DNA from: Sequoia sempervirens | Taxonomy: Eukaryota; Streptophyta; Pinopsida; Cupressales; Cupressaceae | Assembly (NCBI GenBank): GCA_007258455.2 | Contig: VDFB02321278.1 | Coordinates: 246,463 to 310,462, forward strand | Direction of reading: 5' to 3' | Length of the DNA: 64,000 nt | In this document: positions 1 to 12,184 of the stretch, piece by piece | Layout of the letters: every line of letters starts with the position of its first letter | Position numbering within the stretch: the first letter of the stretch is position 1 | Notes under the pieces: model-generated | What the model saw: only the letters and a program-made list of their open reading frames with translations | Database searches by the model: none | Told to the model about the DNA's origin: nothing | Made by a program: the position numbers and the translations under genes

Positions 1-845
1 GAATAATAACTTTTCTTGATCATCTTACCTTTGTTTTCCTTATTCTTATTGTTCTTGTCATTCACAACTCTATTTTGACATCTTGAAGTATAGTGACTTA
101 TTTTTCCACAATTGAAACATTTGAAAGGTAATTTTCCTTTATACTTACTAGTACCTCTTCTCATCTGTCCCATAAAGTTAGCTTCCACATCATCAATATC
201 TTCTTGATCTGAATCTTTAGTCTTCTCTGATTTTCCAACCTTAAAAGTAGTCTCAATTTTCACACCATTATTAGTACCAAACTCTCTCATCTCAAATGTA
301 ATTAAAGAGCCATACAATTTATCTCTAGAATATTGATCTAGATTTTGAGGTTTGTCAATAGCAACAACTTTATAACTATAAGCTTTAGTAAGGGTTCTAA
401 GAATTTTCTTTACCACTTTAGGTTCTTTGACGTTACCTCCAAGACCTCTGATGGAGCTCACCACTTCATCTACCCTCTACATATAACTTGTAATGTTTTA
501 ATATTTAGATATCCTTAAGTTATCAAAATGTTCTTTTCAAGTTTTGCATATTTTCTTATTTGACCATATCAACCTATCCCAAATTTCTTTAGCAGTTTTC
601 AAATCCATAACTTTCACTAGTTCAAAATTTGTAAGACTACTCAAGAGAACAAACCTTGTTTTACCATTTATTTCACAGGCCTTGATCTCATCACTTGTGC
701 TCAATCCATTTGAAGGTATGGTATATTGAGTCTTTATTGAATTTGAGACATCATATCTAAGGTAAAATAGATAGCCTTCCATCTATGTCTTCCAAAATGC
801 ATAGTTTGTGCCATAAAACATAGGGATCCCCTTCTTGTTCGCCAT
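1..845 (-). pseudogene. Copia A gag (UBN2-type) fragment with CCHC zinc knuckle
   Basis: This would encode the capsid/nucleocapsid polyprotein of copia A. Translation starts at the ATG complementary to 843-845 (MANKKGIPMFYGTNYAFWKT), where an in-frame TAG falls where the family normally has a residue before a methionine. The open part at 782-537 holds the UBN2 signature ending FELVKVMDLKTAKEIWDRL. Near 80-130 (minus strand) an intact CX2CX4HX4C knuckle reads CFNCGKISHYTSRC. Frames change between these blocks, so it is a pseudogene. The gag of copia D (57135-57477) is a relative, sharing the KVMxxxTxKxxWDxL stretch. Confidence 0.85.
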
Positions 846-1228
846 CCTAGATCTACCTCAAGCTGTTAAGATTTTCTACAAGGTGTAGTGTAGGAAAAAG
901 TATCCCTTTTTCACACTTAATTTGGGAAATAATTAATAATAAATGAGCCTAATTATGCCTTAATTTAGTGTTGTAATATTTTTTTCATATTCACATTAAG
1001 TTTAGAGCCCTTTTAAATAAAATAGACTTAATTGTACCTTATTTTTGAATTTTTAAGGTGTACCTTTGCACTTTCACATTAATCTAGGGCTTTATTAATT
1101 GATTGAGGTTAATTTTCCTTAATTGGCCCATTTAATTCAAATCCAAGCTTAATTAAATGCAATTTTTGAGGGATAAAACCTAACATTTATAAATGCCATT
1201 ATATAACACTTAACTTTGGAAGATGTGT

Positions 1229-1251
1229 GTCCTAGGTAGGTGACCTAGGAC
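1229..1251. repeat. Short dyad GTCCTAGGT...ACCTAGGAC
   Basis: Two 9-bp arms are exact reverse complements around a 5-bp spacer, directly abutting the larger palindrome at 1248-1277. The same arrangement is in the 3' LTR at 8085-8107. Confidence 0.8.
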
Positions 1252-1277
1252 CCATTCACCATAGGGTGAATGGGTCC
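1248..1277. repeat. Long palindrome, copy 1 (arms GGACCCATTCACC)
   Basis: A 30-bp dyad with 13-bp arms. Related copies occur at 1351-1378, 2191-2219, 3025-3054, 8164-8193, 9001-9030, 11440-11468 and 34677-34704. Confidence 0.85.
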
Positions 1278-2590
1278 TCACTTAGACCTAGGACCCTAAT
1301 TTAACATAATTTTTAACATTGAGCAATGTGTGCCCTAGGTAAGTGACCTAGGATCCATTCGCCCTATGGCGAATGGGTGGGTCCTTAATTATACCTAGGA
1401 CCCCCTTTAAAATATGTTTTTGGTGGTATTTTAATGATTTCAAATTCATAATTCAATGTTGGCTTGTGATATTTAAATTTTGGGAATTAATGATAATATA
1501 TGTATAAATAAGAGATTTCACTAAGTTTCATCTAAGCAAATCCTAAGACTTTCAAGCAATCAAGCAATCTTCACAAGAGCATTATTAGAGCATTCAAGAG
1601 AATTTTCAAGGCATTCAAGGGAAAATTTATTGAATATTATTGCAACAATCAAGATTCCTTTCATCATGTCAAAGATTTATTGCATCATGCATGTTGTTTG
1701 AGCTAATATGGTGATGTAGAGTTCAAGATCTATTCAAGTATTCAAAGGCATTATTTCACATCAAGTTTCATGATCAGGATCCACATCCATTGGAGACAAT
1801 TCATGCTAATTGCAGATCTACAATCCAAGGTTCAAATAAGGTTTGGTGAGTTGTGACATAGTTGTTCATTCATCATTCCTCCTTTCATGTTTCATTTAAT
1901 TTAAGGGTTTAATTACCAAAGCAAGGTATTACCAAGGAAAACCACCATTCACCTAACAAACAACATTTTTTTCTCTTTGATGTGTGATTACAAATTTTAG
2001 GTTGAAGATCCTTTGAAGAGAAAAATTGAAGAAAGTTATAAAGTTGTCAAAGTTACAAGAAAATTTGTCAAATTACGAAAACTGCTCTACAAAATTTATT
2101 TCTGACTATTTGATAGTGAACATTTGGAATCTAGAAGTGCAAACCTAGCAGAAGAGAACCTAGAAAGCATTTTTTAGAAACCCTTGATAGAACCCATTCG
2201 CCATAAGGAAAATGAATCCTCAGTGAGCTTCAAAAAGTGACTTTTAGTGAAAGGTACACATTGTTTTCCCCTTTCCATATCTACCTTTTGATTACTATTT
2301 CTATTAGATTTGATTACTACTCTTCATTTGCATTTCATACCTTGCATTTTAGAGTTTTTTTTATGGTCTTAAAATTTCTCCCCCAAAGTGTTGTTTAGCT
2401 CATACTCCCATCCTTTCATATATAGGAATTTTGCTAATTCATACCTTGATTTGACTCACCTTGTGGTTGTTAGTTACTTCATGGTTTGGATCTCATTTCC
2501 TTGAATGAAATTAGGAAAATAGGTTCTTAGGTGTCAATTCATTGTGGTGAACCCCCTTTAACACCCACAACCTCATTTTTCTTTGTTTCA

Positions 2591-3292
2591 TTTTGGTGAA
2601 CCTGAGTTTGATTATTACATTTTATGATTTTGGATTATTCTTTCACCCTAGATTTAGATCTTGCATTCATTTCCATCTCTTTGCATTGAATTGGGTCTCA
2701 TTTAGGGTGTCTAGTTTGCATTTAACCTTGCATTGCATCTAGGGTTTTTAGGATTGCATTTTTGCACTCTTTAAATCTGAAAAATACAAAAAAAATCATA
2801 TCATTTACATAGCATTTCATCATATTAACTTGAATTTGAGAATTGAAACAAAATTGCATATCAAACTAGGTTTTCTAGGTTGTCACTTTGTCACATTTTG
2901 CATTTGCATTCAACATTGAATTTAGAGAAAATTTAAACTAAAACTTGTTGTATCATATAAGAATATGGAAACCACTGAAATAAACTCATAAATTTGTAAA
3001 AACTTGTTTCAAAACCCTCACCTAGGACCCATTCGCCCTAGGGCGAATGAGTCCTTGATCAGGGTCACATTATGATTTTCTAGGCATTAAAACATTCATT
3101 TGTACATTTTTGTTTGTTGTTTTCAGATTTCTATTCTTGTTTGCATAATTTTTGTTTATTCAATTGGTCATTTTTAGCCTCATTTCATAAATTTATTGCA
3201 TTGGGTGAATTTAAAATTGCATTTACAAGACATAATTTTTAGGTTTTTGCATAGTGTAATAAGAAAATTACCTTGTTTTAAATTTGAAATTT
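2591..3292 (+). other. Gypsy 1 untranslated leader
   Basis: T-rich noncoding sequence after the 5' LTR. The stretch at about 2690-2800 matches gypsy 2's leader at about 11080-11200, showing the two elements are related. No obvious tRNA-complementary primer site could be assigned; the bases after the LTR read TTTTGGTGAACC. Confidence 0.6.
3025..3054. repeat. Long palindrome in gypsy 1 leader (arms GGACCCATTCGCC)
   Basis: Nearly perfect dyad centred on CTAG, with one mismatch in the right arm (GAGTCC for GGGTCC). It lies in the untranslated leader downstream of the 5' LTR, so the block is present outside the LTRs as well. Confidence 0.85.
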
Positions 3293-3429
3293 TGAAAATG
3301 GACAAGTGGTTTGAAAATATGTGGAAGTCTTTGTTCTCTTTGGTTGATGTTTCAAGTTGTACTTTTGGAAATGATCCTATTGCAGTTGATTCTAACCATG
3401 CTCAACCAACTTCTAATGAGTGTCCTCTT
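3293..3429 (+). pseudogene. Gypsy 1 gag-like segment, upstream half
   Basis: A short open stretch beginning MDKWFENMWKSLFSLVD, ending at the insertion at 3430. Skipping 3430-5379 lets the reading frame continue sensibly into an acidic segment beginning about 5385 (GEDDASIDEF), which indicates that one coding region was split by the insertion. The product is not recognised beyond its position as the start of a gypsy gag-like polyprotein. Confidence 0.45.
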
Positions 3430-5379
3430 TGTTAACCCCTAAGGCATTTTTGGCATTAGTGTCAAAAGTCCTGAGATGCTATGATGTATGTGGATATGAG
3501 AATTCTTCTATTTCGGTTTGATTATAATGTGATCACATTCACACATACTTCATTGTATGGTCTTTTCTCAGAATCAATACATCAGATTGGGAAAGTTACA
3601 TATACATCTTGGATTACATGACATTTGTATCAATATGGAACAAACTGCAACTTGTTGTATATGCATGTCAAAGGAAACATATTGCATCTTCAAATAAGGC
3701 TTGGAATCATTGTGAGGAAATATTTGATAGGTGCAAGTTGTGTTTTCTCAAAAACAAAATGAAGTGACAAAAGTTTGCAATGATAATGTTTTATAAAGTC
3801 AAAAATAAAAATCATTGCACTGTTGGTGGTAATTATTTTGATTGAATGGGAATTCTTTCCCATCATAATTCCCGAACATGAAAAACCATTATGTCAAATT
3901 TGAAAGCTTCTATGAAGCTTTGATGGGCATCAGTGTTTGTTTCATTTTATTTGTTAGGGTTTGTTACCCTAATCATGGCGATGGCAGTAAGCAGAGTTTG
4001 TTTCAGGTATCGGCTGCATGGACAAGAAGTTGCAGAAAAAAAACAAAATGGTGAAGAATCTTTTGGGTGTATTCTTCTGACCCCAGGTGTACTCTTTCTC
4101 ATTTTTTTTCTTTGTGTTGATGTGAAACAATGTGGATTAAATCTAGTTTTTGGTGTTCATAATACAAATTATTTGTAATTGGGGTTCATTGTGTTTCCCT
4201 GGGAATTTTGTGGTTTCTGATATTGAACGGTTGTCAAAAGATGTGAATGTTTGTTTGAGCAGTACAAAATCTCAGTGTCGGGTTTGAAGTTGATAATGTT
4301 TTTCTCTAACCTTGCAGGTTTCCTGACAGTTTTAGAAGTAGATTTGTAAACAAGTCTATGTTTACCCTTAAGTCAAGTTTGTAAATACTTGTGTTTTCTT
4401 TGTTAGAGAACCCTGGTCGGGCCTGTTGTTGAAGATTAAAGGTTTGTTTGGTTGTGGTTATACATCTTTATTAAGGGTGTTGGTTCTGCAAGGTTTATGG
4501 CAGTTTGAACCCGAGCATGGCAATGCTAATTGGTTATTCTCTGATAGGTGACATTCTTCGGTTTCTCTATTCGGGTTAGTTTATGTTAGTTGCTTAACCC
4601 ATATAATTCTTGCATAAGCATTTGTAAAGAAGAGTCTAGTTTTCTGTTATATTCAAATTACATGAACAAGGTATTTTCAAGGATTTTTATGACATTTCAG
4701 CAAAGCATTATATTGTTAAAGCATTGCAGCAGTATTATAATCATTCTGGTACTTGTTAAAGAAAGCGGTTACATAAGGATGGAAGTTTGTGATTCAGTTT
4801 TTCAAATGGGTTTTCCTAATTCTATTTTTTTGAAAATAGAGAACATGTTAAATACTTCATTGTTCCCATATTCATGTGGATGAAAGGTTTTGGAAAATAC
4901 AAAATATATCTTTCAGAAAGGCAATATATATATTGTTTTGAGATTTGGAATTTTGCGACTCTGATTCTGAGGTCATTGCAGAACAAAGTATGTAATTAAT
5001 GAAACAAAGATCAACTCTGTGTTTACAATTCTTTCATATTTGTACATTTCAAAAGACTATCAGTGAGATAGCACTATAAGACTATCAGTGAGATAACACT
5101 ATTGTCAGTGAGACAATTCAGCCAGTGAGGCTTTGTACAAAGAATATTTTCAGATAATGCCAGTGAGGCCAAGTTCGAGTGGTTTTATTCCCCAGGAGGG
5201 TTTCCACTCAAGACAATCTTTGTGTCAATATTTTAAATGTGTTTGTTCATTATCTGTTCATTTGATATTTATAGTATAAGTTCTTTCATGATCTAAAAAT
5301 TGTTAAAAGAATTAAAAAGAGTTAATTTTTCTTTCAACACTGATTCACTCCCCCTCTTAGTGTTAACTATACTCCAACA
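3430..5379 (+). mobile_element. Probable solo copia LTR inside gypsy 1
   Basis: A foreign block of about 1.95 kb splits the gypsy 1 coding region. It starts TGTTAACCCCTAAGG with a 'gcattagtgtcaaaag' motif typical of copia LTR starts, and ends with the usual copia U5 signature: 'ttattccccaggagggtttcc' region, a CACTCCCCCTCTTAG block, then ACTCCAACA. TG...CA ends are present. The target duplication is not clean (CTCTT before, CTTGT after). No internal copia genes are present, so it is best explained as a solo LTR; a truncated copy is the alternative. Confidence 0.6.
5057..5103 (+). repeat. Short tandem repeat, unit about 25 bp, two copies plus decay
   Basis: The unit 'agactatcagtgagatagcac' occurs twice in a row and then decays into further 'cagtgag' words up to about 5170. 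It sits in the downstream half of the solo LTR. Confidence 0.7.
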
Positions 5380-6104
5380 CTTGTGAAGTTGAAATCATTG
5401 GAGAAGATGATGCTAGTATAGATGAATTCATAAACAATTGCCTTAACAATCTTGAGAATAATGCATCCTTTTATCCTTTCATGAAACAACCAACACAACT
5501 TGAAATGTTTGGTCTCTTACATCCTGAAATTGAGTCACAAACTAAGCCTAAAATTCCAACAATGAGTGAACCTAGCTTCTCTAATCAAGTTCATACCTAT
5601 CCATCTTATGTTAACAAAGTGACCAACACACCCATCAAACTAGAAGAGACTTATGGAAAAGGATTTAATATTTTAACCAAACAAGAACGTGACATAACTA
5701 ATGAGCATTAAATTCATAAAATTTTAGAGAAACTTCCTATTGAAGAAACCAAAAGATTAGGATATCAAGATCCTCCTCCTGACATAAGTGTCCTCCTTCC
5801 TAAGGAACAACCAATTTCTCATAAGGATTATAAGGGTATCTTTGGCCCTCCTCCTCAACATATATCTCAACAAATTGGTGAATCAAGCAATAAATCCAAA
5901 CCTTACAAACTCAAAAAATTTCCATTCCTACATACTCAAATAGAAATTGAATGAAAGATGCAAAACCTCCTTAAAAAAGGTAGGATTAAATTTCCACCTC
6001 GTAGTAAAAGCAACATACCTAAGAAAAAAATGAATTATTGTGCATATCATAGAACTCTTGAGCATCTTACTGATGAGTATCGTGCATTAAAATTGATAGA
6101 GTAA
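5380..6104 (+). pseudogene. Gypsy 1 gag-like polyprotein, downstream half
   Basis: This would form the structural (gag) part of the gypsy 1 polyprotein. The open stretch to 5710 includes QLEMFGLLHPEIESQ. After a TAA the same frame resumes with proline-rich text and, at about 6033-6100, the degenerate knuckle motif YCAYHRTLEHLTDEYRALK, which matches the CxYHxxxGHxTxxCxxLK pattern of plant gypsy gag proteins with the last cysteine replaced by tyrosine. At least two in-frame stops (5709-5711, about 5952) make it a pseudogene. No protease or reverse transcriptase follows. Confidence 0.65.
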
Positions 6105-7724
6105 TTTTTATTCTGATGATGATGATTACTATGACAAAATAATTGAATAAAAATTACATGCACTTTGCTCCTTGCCATGTAATAGTTGTAGGATCATAGC
6201 ACCCTCACTATTACATGCTTTACATTCATTGCAAATCATTTTCTTTATTGCAAGGAGCTCCTTCTCATCATTCATCTCAGCTCATCCAAGTCCTAGGGGC
6301 AAGGGGTTAGATAACATTGTCCTAGTTTTGGCATTTGATGTTGTCCCTTTGGCTAGTTGGATACCTTTTGTATATACTAACCAAGATTGGGATGCAGATG
6401 ACTTGCTATAGGTTGACTCACATGTGTCTTACTAGTATTTTTCTTTATTTTTTTCTTTTTCATGTTTCTTTATGTGATTATATGTGTGTAATGTGATCCC
6501 TCATGCTGTTTTGTTTGATGTATCTCTCTCTCTCTCTCTATCTTTATGTGTATTCCTCTATTTGTATCTACATTCTTTTATATTGCATAAATTTTTTACC
6601 TTTTTCACTTGTCTAGTGTTTTCCTTTTGGGGATGACACAAGTCATCCAAACATTTAGGTCTCTTCTATGTTGACCCAAAATATTTTTCTTTGCTTTCAT
6701 TTTCTATGTGTCATTCTTCTCGTTCTATGAGTATTTGAGGAATGATGACATTTATGAGCTCTATAACAACATTGTAGCAAAGATATACTGACCTCAAATC
6801 CATAGATCCCTTATGTAATTTTGGGGGAAACCCCTCCTTCCTTTTTCATGATGTAGCTTTATTTCGAGAACATATGAATTGGCATAGGGATTTTTGAGGA
6901 AGCTCTCATGTCTTAGGTTTGAAAACTGGCTACTTTAAACAATTTCTCACAACAACGGTGTAAGCATCTGCTTTAAAGTGGGAGCATACATTGATAATAT
7001 CTTACAACATTTCTCATGTTTCATGGTGTTATTTTCTTTATTCCTGTGAAGCGTCCTTTTCTTGGTGGTGTCATTGGGTTTGATGTCCTCCAAGAGTGTG
7101 ATACTTCTTAGTGTACAACTTTCCTCTTAGTGGTGATGTGATGCACTACATTCCCTAAGTTACAAATATTTTACTCTTGAATTTTCCTCTCTTGGAGACA
7201 TTAGGCATGATGTTCCCTAAGAAGAAGACCTTACACGAACTAAGAAAAGTCCCTTTGAACAAAAAAACCTTTACTAGCATTATTGTTCATAAGTGTTTGG
7301 CATAACCCAACTTTCTAACCTTATGAAACTCAAACCCTAAATCAAGGCCACCTAGCATAACACACCTTGCTTGCCTATGGAGCCTTGTCTTTGTTCATAG
7401 GTGTTTGGCATAACATAGGTTGTTAAGCCCTATGGAGCATAAAACCTAGTATTGTGGTGCCTTATTGAAGTTTTCAAGAAGATAACTTTGATATGGTATG
7501 GGAGCCCCATTAGGAGACTCACCTAGTGGACAACCTAAAGTTCTGCTACCTCAGAGTGAGTGCAAAGCCAAAGGATTAGATGTGTTCTGCGTCAATTAGA
7601 TAGTCTAGGCTTGATCTTCCTGGTCTTTTATATTGCATGATTGTGTATCTTTGTCATTGATGCATACATAAATGTCTTGAATGTTTACTTTAGTGTGGGT
7701 TTTACATGGGGTCATACACTCACT
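6105..7724 (+). other. Gypsy 1 noncoding 3' internal region
   Basis: About 1.6 kb without recognisable coding. It includes a (TC)n microsatellite near 6523-6540 and a repeated phrase ('tgtttggcataac') near 7290 and 7400. In a complete relative this space would hold pol; here it is missing. Confidence 0.6.
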
Positions 7725-7739
7725 AAAGTGGGGGAAAAA
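7725..7739 (+). promoter_or_regulatory. Gypsy 1 polypurine tract
   Basis: The sequence AAAGTGGGGGAAAAA lies immediately before the 3' LTR. This is where plus-strand DNA synthesis is primed in LTR retrotransposons. Gypsy 2 has a matching AAAGTGGGGGCTAAA before its own 3' LTR at about 33592. Confidence 0.8.
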
Positions 7740-9399
7740 TATAGTGTAGGAAAAAGCATCCCTTTTTCACACTTAATTTGGGAAATAATCAATAATAAAT
7801 GAGCCTAATTATGCCTTAATTTAGTGTTATAATATGTTTTTCGTATTCACATTAAGTTTAGGGCCCTTTTAAATAAAATGGGATTAATTATGCATTATTT
7901 TTTATGTTGTAAGGTGTACCTTTACAATTTCACATTAATATAGGGCTTTATTAATTGATTGAGATTAATTTTCCTTAGTTGGCCCCTTTAATTCAAATCC
8001 AAGCATAATTAAATACAATTTTCGAGGGATAAAACCCAACATTTATAAATGCCATTACACAACACTTAACTTTGGAAGATGTGTGTCCTAGGTAGGCGAC
8101 CTAGGACCCTAATTTAACATAATGTTTAACACTGAGTAATGTGTGTCCTAGGAAAGTGACCTAGGACACATTCGCCCTGTGGTGAATGGGTCCTCACTTA
8201 GACCTAGGATCCCCCTTTAAAATATGTTTTCTGTTGTATTTTAATGATTTTCAAATCCACAATTCAATGTCGGCTTGTGATATTTGAATTTTGGGAATTA
8301 ATGATAAGATATGTATAAATAAGAGGTTATTTCACTAAGTTTCATCTAAACAAATCCTAAGACTTTCAAGAAATCAAGCAATCTTCACAAGCATTATTAG
8401 AGCATTTTCAAGGCATTCAAGGGATGATTTATTGAAGATTATTGCAACAATCAAGATTCCTTTCATCATGTCAAATATTTATTGCATCATGCATGTTGTT
8501 TGAGATAATATGGTGATGTAGTGTTCAAGATCTATTCAAGTATTCAAAGGTATTGTTTCACATCAAGTTTCATGATCAAGATTAATGATCAAGATTCACA
8601 TCCATTGAAGCTAATTCATGCTAATTTCAGATCTAAAATCTAAGGTTCAAATAAGGTTTGGTGAGTTGTGACATAGTTGTTCATTCATCATTCTTCCTTT
8701 CATGTTTCATTTCTTTCAAGGTTTGATTACCAAAATGGGGTTTGACCAAGGTCAACCCCCATTCACCTAACAATCAATTTTTTTCTCTTTTTGATGTTTG
8801 ATTGTAGATTTTAGGTTGAAAATCCTTTGAAGAGAAAAATTGAAATTGCAAAGTTATCAAAGTTACAAGAAAAGTTGTCAAATCATGAAAAAATCCTCTA
8901 CAAAATTTATTTCTGGCTATTTGACAGTGAAAATCTAGAATATGGAAGTGTAGACCTAGCAAAAGAGAACCCAAAAAGTATTTTTCAAAAACCCTAGCCA
9001 GGACCCATTTGCCATAGGACGAATGAGTCCTCAATGAGATTCAAAAAATGACTTTTGGTGAAAGGTACACATTATTTTCCCCTTTCTAGATCTTCCTTTT
9101 GATTACTGTTTTTGTTAGATTTGATTACTACTATTCATTTGCATTTCATAGCTTGCATTTTATAGTTTGTTTGATGGTCTTAAAATTTCCCCCCCAAAGT
9201 GTTATTTAGCTCATACCTCGTCCTTTCATAGATAGGGAATTTACTGATTCATACCTTGATTTGAATCACCTTGTGGTTTTTAGTCACTTCATGGTTTGGA
9301 TCTCATTTCCTTGATGAAATTAGGAAAATAGGTTCTTGGGTGTCAATTCATTTTGGTGAACCCCCTTTAACACCCACAACCTCATTTTTCTTTATTTCA
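7740..9399 (+). repeat. Gypsy 1 3' LTR
   Basis: Direct copy of 884-2590, beginning TATAGTGTAGG (first dinucleotide mutated from TG) and ending TTTATTTCA, followed by CAAGG. It lacks one of the palindrome blocks present in the 5' LTR near 1260 but keeps those at 8164-8193 and 9001-9030. Confidence 0.9.
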
Positions 9400-9410
9400 C
9401 AAGGAACCTT

Positions 9411-9424
9411 GCTCTGATACCAAT
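9411..9424 (-). promoter_or_regulatory. Copia A primer binding site
   Basis: On the minus strand this reads ATTGGTATCAGAGC, the standard complement of the 3' end of plant initiator tRNA-Met used by copia elements. It abuts the LTR end at 9425. Confidence 0.92.
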
Positions 9425-11066
9425 TGTTGAATGGACAAAAAAACTGAGAGGGGGGTGAATTAGTTGTAACTTAAATCTTCAAAACCCTCATTAACATTTA
9501 TATCCACATTCATATATTAAACCCTTAAACTATTATGATGTTTTAACATGGAGAGGAAATAATAGAAACTAAAACAACTTTAACAGGATGCACAAGAGCA
9601 CTAGATTTACATGGAAAACTCAAGGAGGGAAAAACCACGGTGAGGATTAGCTCACAATATAAGTAATTGTAAACTAGTTACAAAGGCTCACTACAAAAAG
9701 GGGCACACTACCCTAAAAGGCTCATAGCCAAGGCTTGCAACCAGAGTAGAAAAAAGAAGATAGAGAAGAAATTTTACAAAAAGAACATGATCTCAATGAA
9801 AAAAATATTCCACCGCAATAGCTCCAACACCTTTGTAATCTGTTTGAATGATCATAAACACCTTCTACTTATTGCATTCGATAATCCATCACTTGAAAGC
9901 TCACACTGCTCTACTCAATTTCACACCTTACAACTCTACAATTCACATCATTCACATTACACCCTTCACACTCTCATCTATCTTATCCTCCTTCAATAAT
10001 TCAACTAATACTTATACCATCCTCAACCTTGAAACCCTTTCCAAGGTTGGCTATGTACCTCAAACATATAAATTGAAATTAGGTCAGCACCAAAACACTT
10101 ATGTGGAAAATAGAAGTGAATGCAGATGACATGGAGAATTAATTGGGACCTAAATCAAACACCACTCAACTGCACACTTCCTTAAACAATATTTACCCTT
10201 TACATCTAGTGTAAACACCCGTGTTGTCCATTACCCAGTAAAACACCATTAAAATTTTAAGTACACACGCCATCAAACTAAAGACTTACTCTTGAAAACC
10301 ACACACCATTAATTTGAACATGATCTAAAATATTCCACCAACACCATAAAATACAACAAAATCCTTCAAGAATAAATTCAACTCCGAAGAATGTACAAAC
10401 CTAGTACATTCAAACTACTCTACCATACACTATTACTTGAAAAACTATCTTTTGAATCACCAAACCTCAAATATTCTTAACCAAGGTAAACTACCAACAC
10501 CTTCAACACACCTTCAAAATCACAAGACATAAAGCATAACTACAAAGAAACATGGAGCAAAAACATTTCTCATAGACACCTCTACAATGCACAATCACAC
10601 ATTGGTGAACACAACTTCTACTATACGATGATCCATCATACCATCTCTTGAATATAACACCTCTGAACACCTCTCACCAACATATCTGAATTGCATAGGA
10701 AAATCTTCAACCTAGAAGAAATGCGGAGAAAAACCATAAAATCTCTCTATAACCTAAAACAACACTGCAACTCACTATTTCCTCTTTTTATCATTTTTTC
10801 TCAAAATTGCTTGGAAACCAAGCACTAGAGACACATCCACATCATCTTCAACACCACTACATCCATAGATAGAATATTATTAAAGTAACACTAGAGGTTA
10901 ACACTAGTAGCTTAATTGATGACAACATAATGCAACAAATCAAAGAATAGACAATACCAATTGTTCATCTTCAACATCAATCTTCCTCAACACATACAAT
11001 TGATATCAATGACAACAAAAGCTTGTTTACATCAATGAAAACACCAATCTACACATACTTGTAACA
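9425..11066 (-). repeat. Copia A 5' LTR
   Basis: In minus orientation it starts TGTTACAAGTATGTGTAG and ends with a CTCAG-TTTTTTTGTCCATTCAACA terminus. It is the same family as the solo LTR at 49830-51338, which starts TGTTGCAAGTCTGTGCAG, and both share the internal 'cttggtttccaa' and 'gttgtcattgatgtc' words. The copy is A/C-rich on the plus strand. Small open frames at 9787-10129 are chance. Confidence 0.88.
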
Positions 11067-11840
11067 TGCATTTCATTCCATTAGTTTGCATCTTATTTAG
11101 AATTGTTAAAATTGCATTAGTTTACATCTCATTTAGGGTTTTAGGTTTGCATTTTGCATCCTTTAAAATCTGAAAACTTAAAAAAATAGCATGCATATTA
11201 CATTTATTTTGCATCGTACTTGTATATTAGTGTAATTTTCATCATTCACATTCACAATTGAGTCAAAATTGCTTTTCAAAAAGGGTTATATTGTTCATCA
11301 TTTGTCATTCAATTCACTTGCCTTTAGACACCTAAATTTAGAAAATTCTACCACTGAAACCACAATTTTCCACAAAAAATAGGAAACCCTAGCAATAAGC
11401 TCTAGACTCAAATTTTAATTTTTGAAACCCCTATGTTGAGATCCATTCACCCTAGGGTGAATTTATCCCTATACATATAGCTTGCTAGATTTTTGGGTGC
11501 ATTTTTATGTTTGTCTCTACATTTTGTTTCTATTTTTACATCTACATTTTGAAATTTTGAAATAGTTTGATTTGAATGTTGAAGAAAGTTCTTTTAGTGC
11601 AAATTCAAGGAAAATTTAAAAAATTATTTTTTGTTTTATTATTCAATTATTTAAGATTTGTGGTTATTTGTTTCATCATTACATTTCATTAGGTAGATTA
11701 TTTTTCATTTTGCAAAACTTGGAAACTATAAACTATCTCAAAAAATTAAACAAAAAACTACACATTAAATGGTCAACCTTGGAGAAAGCATAGTTATTTA
11801 ACAATGCCAAATCTCTTTCTATAAGTTAACATATCCTTCA
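11067..11840 (+). other. Gypsy 2 leader
   Basis: Noncoding T-rich sequence similar to gypsy 1's leader ('tttgcatcttatttag' and 'ctgaaaacttaaaaaaa' blocks). It carries a palindrome copy at 11440-11468 with arms GATCCATTCACCC. Confidence 0.65.
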
Positions 11841-12168
11841 AACCATTAAGTATTGATGACTTTGATATGTTAGATGAAGGCCTTGAGGATTTTATCTCAC
11901 AAGGATCATTCACTAAGGCTTGTTATGAAAAACCAAAACAAATAGAGCTCAATGAAATCACACCTCAATGTACCATTTACCCAGCCTCACATCAACAAAC
12001 ACAAGTTCAAACTAAACCTATGCTTATCATAGGACCACCCAAAAATAAACCATACCTCAAGGAACCATCTTAAATTTTGCAAGGCAACTTACTAGTAACA
12101 ATGTTTCATAGCAACCAAGTTACAACACCGTTGCTCATACATATAACACAAGGAACAATAGGAAACCA
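11840..12168 (+). pseudogene. Gypsy 2 gag-like segment
   Basis: An open stretch at 11867-12073 starts MLDEGLEDFISQGSFTKACY and ends in a proline/glutamine-rich part, comparable in position with the gypsy 1 segment around 5385-5710. It belongs to the gag-to-protease linker of a gypsy polyprotein. Identification rests on position, so the exact domain is uncertain. Confidence 0.45.
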
Positions 12169-12184
12169 TAAACAATACCTACTT
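12169..12184. repeat. SINE target-site duplication, left copy
   Basis: TAAACAATACCTACTT, identical to 12389-12404. Confidence 0.9.

Larger units (their letters stand above)
884..2590 (+). repeat. Gypsy 1 5' LTR
   Basis: It begins TGTAGTGTAGGAAAAAG and ends CTTTGTTTCA, and matches 7740-9399 along its whole length. It contains three palindromic CCATTCGCC-type blocks (1248-1277, 1351-1378, 2191-2219) and a CCTAGG dyad at 1229-1251. Confidence 0.9.
884..9399 (+). mobile_element. Gypsy 1: LTR retrotransposon with paired LTRs, no pol seen, TSD CAAGG
   Basis: Two matching LTRs (884-2590 and 7740-9399) bound an internal region with only a gag-like segment. The flanks carry a perfect 5-bp target duplication, CAAGG, at 879-883 and 9400-9404. 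The polypurine tract is just before the 3' LTR (7725-7739). The internal coding region is interrupted by a copia LTR-like insertion (3430-5379), and no reverse transcriptase, RNase H or integrase motif was found between 5380 and 7739, so the element is non-autonomous. Leader sequence and palindromes link it to gypsy 2. LTR lengths differ (1707 and 1660 bp) partly because one palindrome block is missing from the 3' copy. Confidence 0.9.
1..11066 (-). mobile_element. Copia A: minus-strand Ty1/copia element, 3' part outside window, split by gypsy 1
   Basis: A minus-strand copia element read from right to left: LTR (9425-11066), tRNA-iMet-type primer site (9411-9424), a short leader, then gag from 845 down to base 1, with pol expected beyond the left edge. 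Gypsy 1 (884-9399) sits in the leader between primer site and gag. Removing it and one copy of its CAAGG target duplication restores a leader resembling that of copia D (57478-57546). The base after the LTR (11067) belongs to the leader of gypsy 2, so copia A landed in gypsy 2; TGCAT (11067-11071) should be its target duplication, the partner lying outside the window. Confidence 0.85.

Noticed and set aside
3933..4883. Frames at 3933-4178 and 4590-4883 as possible small genes
   Set aside because: They are inside the solo LTR, have no recognisable domain and no splice or promoter support.
6523..6540. (TC)n run as a possible regulatory element
   Set aside because: A short microsatellite inside a dead element; nothing ties it to regulation.
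8774..9034. 86-residue minus-strand frame
   Set aside because: It is within the gypsy 1 3' LTR and not kept open in the 5' LTR.
9787..10129. Two plus-strand frames of 70 and 93 residues
   Set aside because: They lie antisense within the copia A LTR and are rich in His/Thr/Leu from biased composition only.
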